Origin: Bacteroidota bacterium
GTDB lineage: Bacteria; Bacteroidota; Bacteroidia; Sphingobacteriales; Sphingobacteriaceae
Direction: 5' to 3'
Length of the DNA stretch: 64,000 nt
NCBI GenBank assembly: GCA_023450085.1
Contig: JAEXHI010000024.1
Coordinates: 62,001-126,000, forward strand
Shown: positions 18,059 to 25,499 of the stretch, in pieces
Layout of the letters: every line of letters starts with the position of its first letter
Numbering within the stretch: position 1 is the stretch's first letter
Translations under genes and position numbers: made by a program
Notes under the pieces: generated by a model
What the model saw: only the letters and a program-made list of their open reading frames with translations
Told to the model about the DNA's origin: nothing
Database searches by the model: none

Positions 18059-18955
18059 TTAAAAACTCAAATAAGGAGCAATCCGCTGTATGGTTTCTGG
18101 CTTTAAGATAAGTACTTTATTTAAATCGGCAATGCTTTTATATGGGCCATGCTGTTTTCTATATTGTATGATGGCATTCATCTGTTTAAAACTGAGGTAA
18201 GGATGTCTTTTTAAGTCATCAAACTCTACTTCATTGATTTTTAGCTTATGGATAGCTTCTATATCAATCCTGATCTGATCTTTAATTTCATTGAATTTAG
18301 GCGTGTCAATCCCAAACACTTCAAAAAGCTGTTCCTTGCTGTAAAAACCTCCCAAACGTTCTCTATATTTCACAATTCTTTTGGCAAAAGCTATTCCAAT
18401 TCCCCTGATTTTATCCAACTCCAAAGTATCTGCATTATTTATCTCTATGATTACAGGTTCTCTTTTAGGATAAGTTGGCATCGTTTTCTTTTCAAAAGTA
18501 CTGTTGGTTGCTATCGCGACATAAGGTAGTAATGCTTCATATTTCTCAGGAGAAATAGTGTACATCCTCTCCAGGTCTTCGGGTTTGTAAAACCTCCCTC
18601 CTTTTTTCACATAGTTCACTATGGCCATCGCTTGCTTATAAGAAAGTCCAAATTGCTGCCATTGTTTTTCATCAATTAAATTGGGATCAAAAGTTTGATA
18701 ATGTACGGTAGTCTTTGTTGGTAAGTCCTCTATCTCGCTACGGATATTTTTATCATTGCGCTTCGTATAGCGATCCACTACTTCCAACCGTTGCAAGGCT
18801 AATGCTTCATTTGGGTCAATGGTAGGTGGTTTCAAAAAGTAACGCCTATAAATGGATGGCGCAAGCGTAGCTACCAATATCAGTATTAATAGCACAAGTA
18901 AGCCATTGAGATTTCGCTTACTAAATCCATAGTGATTGATCAGCCATTTCTTCAT
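18059..18955 (-). CDS. Membrane-anchored helix-hairpin-helix protein (ComEA-like repeats)
   Basis: 298 residues: a short basic N-terminus, one membrane span at about residues 17-36, then several helix-hairpin-helix units (such as INNADTLELDKIRGIGIAFA and IDTPKFNEIKDQIRID). The same fold occurs in the DNA-binding competence protein ComEA, usually with one or two HhH units. Here three or four seem to be stacked. Binding of DNA outside the cytoplasmic membrane is a family-based guess. No other competence gene lies nearby. Confidence 0.8.
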   Translation of the reverse strand: MKKWLINHYGFSKRNLNGLLVLLILILVATLAPSIYRRYFLKPPTIDPNEALALQRLEVVDRYTKRNDKNIRSEIEDLPTKTTVHYQTFDPNLIDEKQWQQFGLSYKQAMAIVNYVKKGGRFYKPEDLERMYTISPEKYEALLPYVAIATNSTFEKKTMPTYPKREPVIIEINNADTLELDKIRGIGIAFAKRIVKYRERLGGFYSKEQLFEVFGIDTPKFNEIKDQIRIDIEAIHKLKINEVEFDDLKRHPYLSFKQMNAIIQYRKQHGPYKSIADLNKVLILKPETIQRIAPYLSF

Positions 18956-19072
18956 CTTTTATTAATTATCTTTAATATGGATGAAAGTCATCTTGACTAG
19001 TGTCGGCTCAAAGAAATGAAAGGAAAATCAAGATGTTTTCATAGTTTAGGTGTTTAAGCTAAATATAAATCT

Positions 19073-19080
19073 TATTTTTG
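19073..19080 (+). promoter_or_regulatory. -7 promoter element upstream of the fused acyltransferase
   Basis: TATTTTTG matches TAnnTTTG, 34 bases upstream of the start codon. No clear TTTG at the ideal -33 position. Confidence 0.4.
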
Positions 19081-19114
19081 ACATTGCTTTATACTTTATC
19101 CTCATTATCTATAC

Positions 19115-20866
19115 ATGAAGATTATTACCACTAAAGAATTTGCGCAAGCAACAAAGATTGATAAGTTAGGTGTTCCTGGGCTTGCGGCACTGTTAATGGA
19201 AGTGATGAAACTGAACGACATTAACAAGGTATTTTCTAAAAACCAACATTTTGAAGGTCTAGAATTTGTAGACAAGATATTGGAAACCATTGGCGTTTCT
19301 ATTGACTTTGATGAAGACGACCTCAAAAACATCCCTAAAACAGGAGGCTTTATTGCCATAGCCAACCATCCTTATGGTGGTGTTGAAGGCTTGGCCTTGG
19401 TAAAATTACTTTGTACGGTTAGACCAGAAGCGAAAGTAATGGTGAACTTCATCCTTAAAAAAATTCCTAACCTGAGCGAGTTTTTTGTGGCGGTGAACCC
19501 ATTTGAGAATGTGCAGCACTCTTCTAGCATTAGTGGACTAAAAAGCACTTTTGATCTTTTACAGAGCGGCACTCCTATTGGCATTTTTCCAGCGGGCGAG
19601 GTTTCGACCTTCAACTTAGAGAAGCAAGAAATTACCGACAGACTTTGGCATCCAGTAGTGGGTAAGCTAGTGGCTAAATCAAAACTACCGGTGGTACCTA
19701 TTTATTTCCATGGCAATAATGGGATCTTGTTCAACATCCTTAGTTTTATTCACCCTACTTTAAGAACAGCTAAATTACCTTCTGAGTTTTTAAATAAGCA
19801 GGGACTGAAAATTCAGGTAAGGATTGGCAAGCCTATTAAAATCGAAGATATTTCTTACAACAGAGATACTAACAAGTTATTGGACTTTTTAAGAGCCAGA
19901 ACTTACGCCTTAGGCACCAGCATTGAACAGGAAAGAAAGCTTTTCAACCCTATCAATCTGTTTAAGATCAAGAAAAAACCTGCTGAGATTGTAGAGGAAA
20001 CCGAAAAAGACCTGATGGTAAAAGAGGTGGATACTTTAAGCGAATACAGGGTTTGGGAAGAAAAAAATTACGAGGTGTATATTGTACCTACCACCAGCAT
20101 CCCTAACATTTTAAGAGAAATTGGCCGTTTACGCGAAATTACTTTCAGGGAAGTTGGAGAAGGGACCAATAAAAAAATTGACCTCGACAACTACGATATT
20201 TATTACAATCACCTTTTCATTTGGGACAAAGAAGCTCAAATGATTGTGGGTGCTTATCGTATTGGTAAAGGCGATGAGATTTTGAATACCATGGGCAAAC
20301 GTGGTTTCTATATTTCGGAGCTATTTAAAATCAAAGAACCTTTTTACCCTGTTTTAAGACAAGGTATAGAATTGGGTCGTTCGTGGATCAGGAAAGAATA
20401 CCAACAAAAACCGCTGCCCTTATTTTTGTTATGGAAGGGTATTTTGAAATATTTGATTTTGAACCCTCAATACCGATACATGTTTGGGCCGGTAAGTATC
20501 AGCAATAACTTTTCTAAGTTCAGTAAATCATTGATTGTTGATTTTATTACCAAAAACCATTTCGATTATGAAATGGCCCATTATGTAAAACCAAGAAACA
20601 AGTTCAAGGCTGACCTTACTCCTATCAATACAGATCTTTTGATTGAGCAAAGTGAAAGCTTGAAAGATTTGGACAGTTTGATTGGCGATATCGAAAGCAG
20701 CCACATCAAAATCCCTGTGCTATTGCGTCAGTACATGAACTTAAATGCCAAAATCATTTGTTTTAATATTGACCCTAAATTTTCGGATTGCTTGGATGGT
20801 TTCCTTGTAGTGGATACCCAAAAGATTCCTGCAGAAATGCTGGAAAAGATCGGAAAGAACTTTTAG
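19115..20866 (+). CDS. olsF: Fused O-acyltransferase/N-acyltransferase (OlsF-like aminolipid synthase)
   Basis: 583 residues with two acyltransferase domains. Residues about 60-260 form a PlsC/LPLAT domain: the catalytic motif is NHPYGGVEG with H85, and a second block is IFPAGEVS. The aspartate of the usual HX4D is replaced in this subfamily. Residues about 310-520 resemble the OlsB/hemolysin-type GNAT acyltransferase that N-acylates an amino acid. The same order is known in OlsF of Flavobacterium and Serratia, which makes ornithine lipids alone. Related Bacteroides enzymes make glycine lipids, so the amino acid used here is uncertain. It is monocistronic with a terminator downstream. Confidence 0.85.
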   Translation: MKIITTKEFAQATKIDKLGVPGLAALLMEVMKLNDINKVFSKNQHFEGLEFVDKILETIGVSIDFDEDDLKNIPKTGGFIAIANHPYGGVEGLALVKLLCTVRPEAKVMVNFILKKIPNLSEFFVAVNPFENVQHSSSISGLKSTFDLLQSGTPIGIFPAGEVSTFNLEKQEITDRLWHPVVGKLVAKSKLPVVPIYFHGNNGILFNILSFIHPTLRTAKLPSEFLNKQGLKIQVRIGKPIKIEDISYNRDTNKLLDFLRARTYALGTSIEQERKLFNPINLFKIKKKPAEIVEETEKDLMVKEVDTLSEYRVWEEKNYEVYIVPTTSIPNILREIGRLREITFREVGEGTNKKIDLDNYDIYYNHLFIWDKEAQMIVGAYRIGKGDEILNTMGKRGFYISELFKIKEPFYPVLRQGIELGRSWIRKEYQQKPLPLFLLWKGILKYLILNPQYRYMFGPVSISNNFSKFSKSLIVDFITKNHFDYEMAHYVKPRNKFKADLTPINTDLLIEQSESLKDLDSLIGDIESSHIKIPVLLRQYMNLNAKIICFNIDPKFSDCLDGFLVVDTQKIPAEMLEKIGKNF

Positions 20867-20913
20867 TCAGTTCACAGTTTTCAAATAACAGTTTACAGTT
20901 ATGTATAAATAGC

Positions 20914-20943
20914 AAAAGCCTCGACATCCATCGGGGCTTTTTG
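20914..20943 (+). terminator. Intrinsic terminator after the fused acyltransferase
   Basis: AAAAGCCTCGA pairs with TCGGGGCTTTT around CATCCA, followed by TT. It stands 48 bases after the stop codon. Confidence 0.85.
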
Positions 20944-20989
20944 CGATCAACTAACCTAAACTGTATGATAAATACTAACCAAATATTTA

Positions 20990-21064
20990 ACGTCACAAAT
21001 GTAGGGCAGCTATGTTAAGTCCTTGTAAAAACAAGGTTATTTTATATTCACTTAATAAAGAAAA
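20990..21064 (+). repeat. Leader repeat, copy 1 (upstream of thioesterase gene)
   Basis: About 75 bases that recur at 21651-21725 in the same orientation. Shared blocks are ACGTCAC, CTATGTTAAG, TAAAA, AGGTTATTT, ATATT and ACTTAA. Within it TGTTAAG, TGTAAAA and GGTTATT start at 21013, 21024 and 21035, an 11-base period. Copy 1 also has a hairpin CCTTG-N6-CAAGG. It ends 70 bases before the next start codon. Confidence 0.7.
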
Positions 21065-21133
21065 GTTGTTGATCCTATCTGCCCACAGCGGGAAAACATT
21101 GATAACTGTTTAACATGCCATAGGATAAGTGTG

Positions 21134-21619
21134 ATGAATAGCCATCTTTATATGATGAATCACAAAACAATCTTTCAGTTTATTTCTGAGCCTGCCGATG
21201 TAAATTATGGCGGCAATGTACATGGTGGCAGTGTAATGAAATGGATTGACCAAGCTGGATATGCTTGTGCCAGCTCTTGGAGTTCTAGTTATTGCGTAAC
21301 GGTTTATGTAGGTGGCATCAGATTTTACTCACCTATTAAAATAGGACATATTGTAAAAGTAGAGGCGCAGGTTATTTATACGGGATCAACTAGTATGCAT
21401 ATTGCCATCAATGTATTTTCTAGAAACATTAAGCGACAAGGGTTTGAAAAGAAAACGCATTGTATCATCGTATTTGTAGCCGTTGACGATGAAGGGGCAC
21501 CTGTAAAAGTGCCTAAATTTAATGCGACAACTGAAGATGAGAAACAGATGGAACAATATGCCATTAAGCTAATGGATTTACGCAAGCAAATTGAAACCGA
21601 AATGCAACCGTTTTTGTAA
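21134..21619 (+). CDS. Acyl-CoA thioesterase (hotdog fold)
   Basis: Hydrolyses acyl-CoA to free acid and CoA. About 161 residues; in-frame ATGs at 21134, 21152 and 21155 are all possible starts. The hotdog signature is clear: DVNYGGNVHGGSVMKWIDQA, with the G-N-V-HGG segment and a following helix, as in the YciA/BFIT/ACOT group. It is preceded and followed by a repeated 75-base leader element, so its regulation may be shared with the next gene. Substrate range cannot be told from sequence. Confidence 0.9.
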   Translation: MNSHLYMMNHKTIFQFISEPADVNYGGNVHGGSVMKWIDQAGYACASSWSSSYCVTVYVGGIRFYSPIKIGHIVKVEAQVIYTGSTSMHIAINVFSRNIKRQGFEKKTHCIIVFVAVDDEGAPVKVPKFNATTEDEKQMEQYAIKLMDLRKQIETEMQPFL

Positions 21620-21650
21620 GGTCTTAACCCAGTAATTGGTGATCACATAA

Positions 21651-21725
21651 ACGTCACTAACGCAGAAGCCCTATGTTAAGCCTTTCTAAAACCTAGGTTA
21701 TTTCATATTGACTTAACAGCAAAAA
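21651..21725 (+). repeat. Leader repeat, copy 2 (upstream of transglutaminase-like gene)
   Basis: Second copy of the element at 20990-21064. TGTTAAG, TCTAAAA and GGTTATT start at 21674, 21685 and 21696, again at 11-base steps. The hairpin of copy 1 is not conserved here, which favours a protein-binding DNA site over an RNA structure. It ends 95 bases before the next start codon. Confidence 0.7.
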
Positions 21726-21776
21726 TCAAATTGAGGTAAAAACCATCTTTTTTTCAAAAAATTCTTGCCATTATCA

Positions 21777-21816
21777 TGTTAATATTGTTTAAATTTAATG
21801 TTAAGCCAATATTAAC
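21777..21816 (+). promoter_or_regulatory. 11-bp periodic array and inverted repeat just before the start codon
   Basis: TGTTAAT, TTTAAAT, TGTTAAG and TATTAAC start at 21777, 21788, 21799 and 21810, exactly 11 bases apart. The outer parts also form a perfect inverted repeat GTTAATATTG/CAATATTAAC (21778-21787, 21807-21816). It ends 3 bases before the ATG at 21820, so a bound protein or a hairpin there could block expression. Confidence 0.5.
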
Positions 21817-21819
21817 AAC

Positions 21820-23028
21820 ATGTACTGTCTCAAAAAATACAGCCTGCTTTATTTATCAGCTTTGCTGATCAATATAGGCGCTTTTACTAGCGTAAAGGGA
21901 CAGTTGTATAGTTTTGACTTTTATGAGGGTACTTTTAATTTTAAGGTTGATACTTTATTACAACGCAATTTCTCTGGCGAACTTTCCGCCAACCATATCA
22001 AGCAATATTACCAACAATTAGAGAGTGCGCATAGTAGCGATTTGATTACGGCACTACAAAACTACCGTAAGCAGCATCAGTTGAATGATTGGTTATACTA
22101 CCAACTGATCAGAAAAACCGCCGAGCAATTAAGTCCAAAGGCCAAAAACTATCCTAGTTATACCTTATATAAATGGTATTTGATGGTGAAGTCTGGCTAC
22201 GACGCCAGGATTGCCATTGGCGACAACCAGATTATTTTTTATGTGAAGTGCGATGAGGATATTTCCGATATTCCTTATTTTATGATAGACGGAAATAAAT
22301 ACATGTGCCTTAACTATCATGATTATCAAAAATTGTTTAAAAAAGCTGATACTTATATCCCCGTTAAAATAGACATTGCCGAAGCCAAAAATGATTTTAG
22401 CTATAAGGTAACTAAAATGCCCGATTTTAAACCCGAGGATTACCAGGAAAAGCAAATTGCCTTTAACTATAAACATAAGGCCTACCATTTTAATGTAAAG
22501 GTTAACACCGAGGTCTCGCGTATTTTTGCCAACTATCCTGTCGTTGATTTTGAAACTTATTTCAACATCCCGTTGAGCAGGGAAACCTATCAATCGTTAA
22601 TTCCGATATTGAAAGAAAACGTGAAGAAAATGTCGACCAAAAAGGGGGTTGACTATTTGATGCAATTTACACGCTATGCATTTTTATATGAGGATGATGA
22701 GGCTTTATTGGGCAAGGAAAAAAGATTTTCGCCAGAGCAAACGCTTTTAAATGATCAAAGTGATTGTGATGACCGTGCCGCTTTATTTTTCTTTCTGGTA
22801 AAAGAGATTTACAACTTACCAATGATTGCTTTGCTTTACCCTACACACATTACCATGGCCGTAGCTTTTGACAAACCCATTGGTGAAGCCATTTATTATA
22901 ACGGAAAGGCTTATAGCGTGTGCGAACCCACTCCCCAAAAGAAAAATCTTAAACTAGGTGAATTATCTGACAACCTGAAAAAGCAAAAGTATGAGGTGGT
23001 GTATGCTTATCAACCACGCTCACACTAG
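21820..23028 (+). CDS. Exported transglutaminase-like protein, function unknown
   Basis: 402 residues with an N-terminal signal peptide (hydrophobic residues about 9-24, cleavage probably after VKG). The C-terminal third has a papain/transglutaminase-type core: Cys316 in SDCDDRAALFF, His343 in THITMAVAF and a possible third residue Glu369 in VCEPTP. The order and spacing of the three resemble the transglutaminase fold, with Glu in place of Asp. It could act as a protease or transglutaminase in the periplasm. The middle part is not recognised. The gene is preceded by two regulatory-looking elements. Confidence 0.75.
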   Translation: MYCLKKYSLLYLSALLINIGAFTSVKGQLYSFDFYEGTFNFKVDTLLQRNFSGELSANHIKQYYQQLESAHSSDLITALQNYRKQHQLNDWLYYQLIRKTAEQLSPKAKNYPSYTLYKWYLMVKSGYDARIAIGDNQIIFYVKCDEDISDIPYFMIDGNKYMCLNYHDYQKLFKKADTYIPVKIDIAEAKNDFSYKVTKMPDFKPEDYQEKQIAFNYKHKAYHFNVKVNTEVSRIFANYPVVDFETYFNIPLSRETYQSLIPILKENVKKMSTKKGVDYLMQFTRYAFLYEDDEALLGKEKRFSPEQTLLNDQSDCDDRAALFFFLVKEIYNLPMIALLYPTHITMAVAFDKPIGEAIYYNGKAYSVCEPTPQKKNLKLGELSDNLKKQKYEVVYAYQPRSH

Positions 23029-23272
23029 GCTTTAATTATTTATGGTTTGTTATTTCCCTGTATCTTGATTCACCACCAGTTAGGGAATTCCCTTCTTTTA
23101 GCGAAGTGCTCAAAGGGAGGGATGTTTCTGTAAGTGGTTGGCAAGCTCAAACGTATATCCCTTTTTATGCCTTGCATTTATAGCAATGAGGTAAAGGAAT
23201 ATGGCTGGTGCTCACAACACGCATCGCTAAGCCCGCAAAATTTGAATAACTAGAGGTTTTCTGAATTTCTTA

Positions 23273-23842
23273 TTACTTTCCTTTAACAACCTTCCCGTTA
23301 ATGATAATTTTCTCAAAGTTTATATTCCAACCTCTACCTTTTATATAAGTCTCAGTACGTATTTGGCCTTTTAGATTAGGATGATAAATCATATCAAAAT
23401 TGAAAGACATCGCATTTTCAGTCTTATTTGCAACTATTACCTTGTAATCATTAACTGTCTGATCATTTAAAGTGTAAAAAACATCACCTACTTTCGCATT
23501 GAAATCTGCACGTACATAAATCCTAGAGGGGTCTTTCGGGTAACTTTCCACCAATCTATTTTGTTCATCAATCCTTAAATAAGATATGGCAATGGCATCC
23601 CCTCCTATCAAAGAATAGAATTTATAATAAGTTTTACCATTGATCTGTACCTCTTCTTGGATTTCTGTGTAGTTATTTTGTTGATTAGCGGTTCCCCAGT
23701 AATTACCTACCTTCATTGGCAAAAAAGAATCAATCGTTGGATTTGGCTCATTTTTCTTTTTACAAGATGAAAATAACAATAATAAACAGGTCATTAAGCT
23801 TAATACTTTTAGCATCGTTTTTTGGACTTTCATATTCATCAA
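23273..23842 (-). CDS. Putative lipoprotein, function unknown
   Basis: 189 residues with a signal peptide and lipobox LFSSC, lipidated Cys27, followed by KKKNEPNPT. The remainder begins with FLPMKVGNYW, a motif frequent in small Bacteroidota lipoproteins of unknown function, and is predicted to be mostly beta structure. It lies downstream of a TonB receptor and lipoprotein pair on the same strand, but a terminator at 23935-23965 separates them. It has its own upstream region with an 11-base-period repeat. Confidence 0.8.
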   Translation of the reverse strand: MMNMKVQKTMLKVLSLMTCLLLLFSSCKKKNEPNPTIDSFLPMKVGNYWGTANQQNNYTEIQEEVQINGKTYYKFYSLIGGDAIAISYLRIDEQNRLVESYPKDPSRIYVRADFNAKVGDVFYTLNDQTVNDYKVIVANKTENAMSFNFDMIYHPNLKGQIRTETYIKGRGWNINFEKIIINGKVVKGK

Positions 23843-23891
23843 TTTAGTTTAAACCAATACGTTGCCTCGAAATACTTCGCTACAAGGAATA

Positions 23892-23920
23892 TATTAAGTT
23901 TATGTTAAGTCTGTTGAGAT
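23892..23920 (-). promoter_or_regulatory. 11-bp direct repeats upstream of the lipoprotein gene
   Basis: Read on the plus strand TATTAAG, TGTTAAG and TTGAGAT start at 23892, 23903 and 23914, 11 bases apart. On the gene strand two units read CTTAACA and CTTAATA, close to the TTAAC-type Pho-box words. They lie about 50 bases upstream of the start codon. A -7 box is not obvious. Confidence 0.4.
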
Positions 23921-23934
23921 TAAAAACCATAAAA

Positions 23935-23965
23935 AAGAAAAAGCCATCCTAATTAAAGGATGGCT
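23935..23965 (-). terminator. Intrinsic terminator after the surface lipoprotein gene
   Basis: AGCCATCCT (23942-23950) pairs perfectly with AGGATGGCT (23957-23965). On the minus strand a U-rich tract follows. It ends the TonB receptor-lipoprotein unit. Confidence 0.9.
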
Positions 23966-23988
23966 CTCTATAAAATTATTATCAATGA

Positions 23989-25419
23989 TTATTTTACAGC
24001 ACCTGGAGTGGTGTAAGGTAAGTTCTGAGGATCAAAATGAGCCCAGCTAGCAGCCCAGTTTTCTGTACCGAATGCACCTCTGTAAGTTACTTTATCAAAG
24101 AAAGCATCAGCTACTTTAGCATTTGTAAACAATGCACCTGTTGCTGCTGGAGAACCAGCTTTGTAAGTAAAATCAGGTGTACCTGCAGATGTTCCAGCAG
24201 CGATATCTGAAGAGTATTTGAAAGGAGCATTCAATAAAGCATCACCCCAAGTACCAGCTAAGAAAGTGTTTGTCGCTCTTAAACCAGCTTCGATATCAGT
24301 TTTGTTCGTTCCTTTAATATCTTGGCCTGTAATTCCATAAACCAAGTTATTTTCGAATGACAATCTTCCAGCTGTATAGTTCAAAGTTGTTGCTTTTGCT
24401 ACAGAAACTTTAGTATCATCAATATAAATTCCATCAGGGAAACCTGTAAAAATTGAGTTGAAAGTACTGATTGATGAATTTCTTCTGATTTGAGCAGCGT
24501 GTTGGTAAAAACCATTGATTTTAGTGCTAGCTGCTGCTAAAGGACCAACAATAGTAACGTTAGAGAAAATTGCAGAAGTTTGTGGTGTTGCAGCAGTTCC
24601 ATCTGGATCGTTATCTGATTCGAAACCATTTGAACCTGATTGGTCAGCTACCAACGGATAGCGTTGAGCTAAAGCAAACTGGATTTTACCAGAGTAACCG
24701 TTGTCAGTATCAAAATCATCATCCCAAGTACCAGTTGCGATTAAGTGTTTTGCATTTACTGTACCACCAAACCATTCAAAAGCATCATCACCTGAACGAT
24801 AAACTTGAACATAGTCAATAGTAGTACCAGAACCTACAGCACCAAATGTGATCCCGTTGATTTCGTTATCCACTGAAAAAGGAATACCTGCATATTCTAC
24901 ACGAACGTATTTTAAAACACCTGAGTTGTCAGCAGCATCAGTACCACCAAATTGGATATATTTAGCTTCTTGACCAGCAACTGTTGGGGTTAAACCACCT
25001 TCAATTGTATTATTTACACCTTTATTATGTGGTGCTTTACCTAAGATAATCAAACCACCCCAATCACCTTCTCTACGACCACCTGCCGCTACACCAGAAG
25101 TAAATACAATTGGTTTATCTGCTGTACCTGTAGCGTTAATTTTCGCTCCTCTTGTAACGACCAAAGTAGCTTTAGTAGATTTATCACCTTTAATGATAGT
25201 ACCTGGTTGAATAGTAAGGGTTGCTCCCTCTGTTACATAAACAAAACCTTTTAATTGGTAGATTTTGTCAGCAGTCCAAGTAGTGTTTGTGCTGATATCA
25301 CCTTTAACTTCAACTGAAGTTCCAGACTGAGGCGGTTCAACCACATCATCATTGTTTTTAGAACATCCTACCACAAACGTTGCCAAGGCAAGACAAAAAA
25401 GAGTTATTTGTTTTTTCAT
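23989..25419 (-). CDS. Cell-surface lipoprotein paired with a TonB-dependent receptor
   Basis: 476 residues. Signal peptide with lipobox ending at Cys19 (TFVVGC) followed by SKNNDD, so an outer-membrane lipoprotein is likely. The body has beta-helix-like repeats with motifs such as TIKGDKSTKATLVVTRGAKI and GDWGGLIILGKAP, a family often found next to TonB receptors in Bacteroidota. It follows the receptor gene with 80 bases between them, so the two probably form an uptake unit as SusD-like proteins do with SusC, but it is not SusD. The ligand is unknown. The upstream array suggests phosphate-type control, which is inference. Confidence 0.85.
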   Translation of the reverse strand: MKKQITLFCLALATFVVGCSKNNDDVVEPPQSGTSVEVKGDISTNTTWTADKIYQLKGFVYVTEGATLTIQPGTIIKGDKSTKATLVVTRGAKINATGTADKPIVFTSGVAAGGRREGDWGGLIILGKAPHNKGVNNTIEGGLTPTVAGQEAKYIQFGGTDAADNSGVLKYVRVEYAGIPFSVDNEINGITFGAVGSGTTIDYVQVYRSGDDAFEWFGGTVNAKHLIATGTWDDDFDTDNGYSGKIQFALAQRYPLVADQSGSNGFESDNDPDGTAATPQTSAIFSNVTIVGPLAAASTKINGFYQHAAQIRRNSSISTFNSIFTGFPDGIYIDDTKVSVAKATTLNYTAGRLSFENNLVYGITGQDIKGTNKTDIEAGLRATNTFLAGTWGDALLNAPFKYSSDIAAGTSAGTPDFTYKAGSPAATGALFTNAKVADAFFDKVTYRGAFGTENWAASWAHFDPQNLPYTTPGAVK

Positions 25420-25499
25420 TTTTGTTTTAAAATTTTATTTATCAAAAAAAGTATTTTGTATTTAACTGATTATAAACCAAAGATTAAATTATCGTTAAC

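Noticed and set aside
23029..23272. Possible small gene or RNA after the transglutaminase-like gene
   Set aside because: Only short open frames and weak pairing (such as GGGAATTCCC) were found; nothing supportable.
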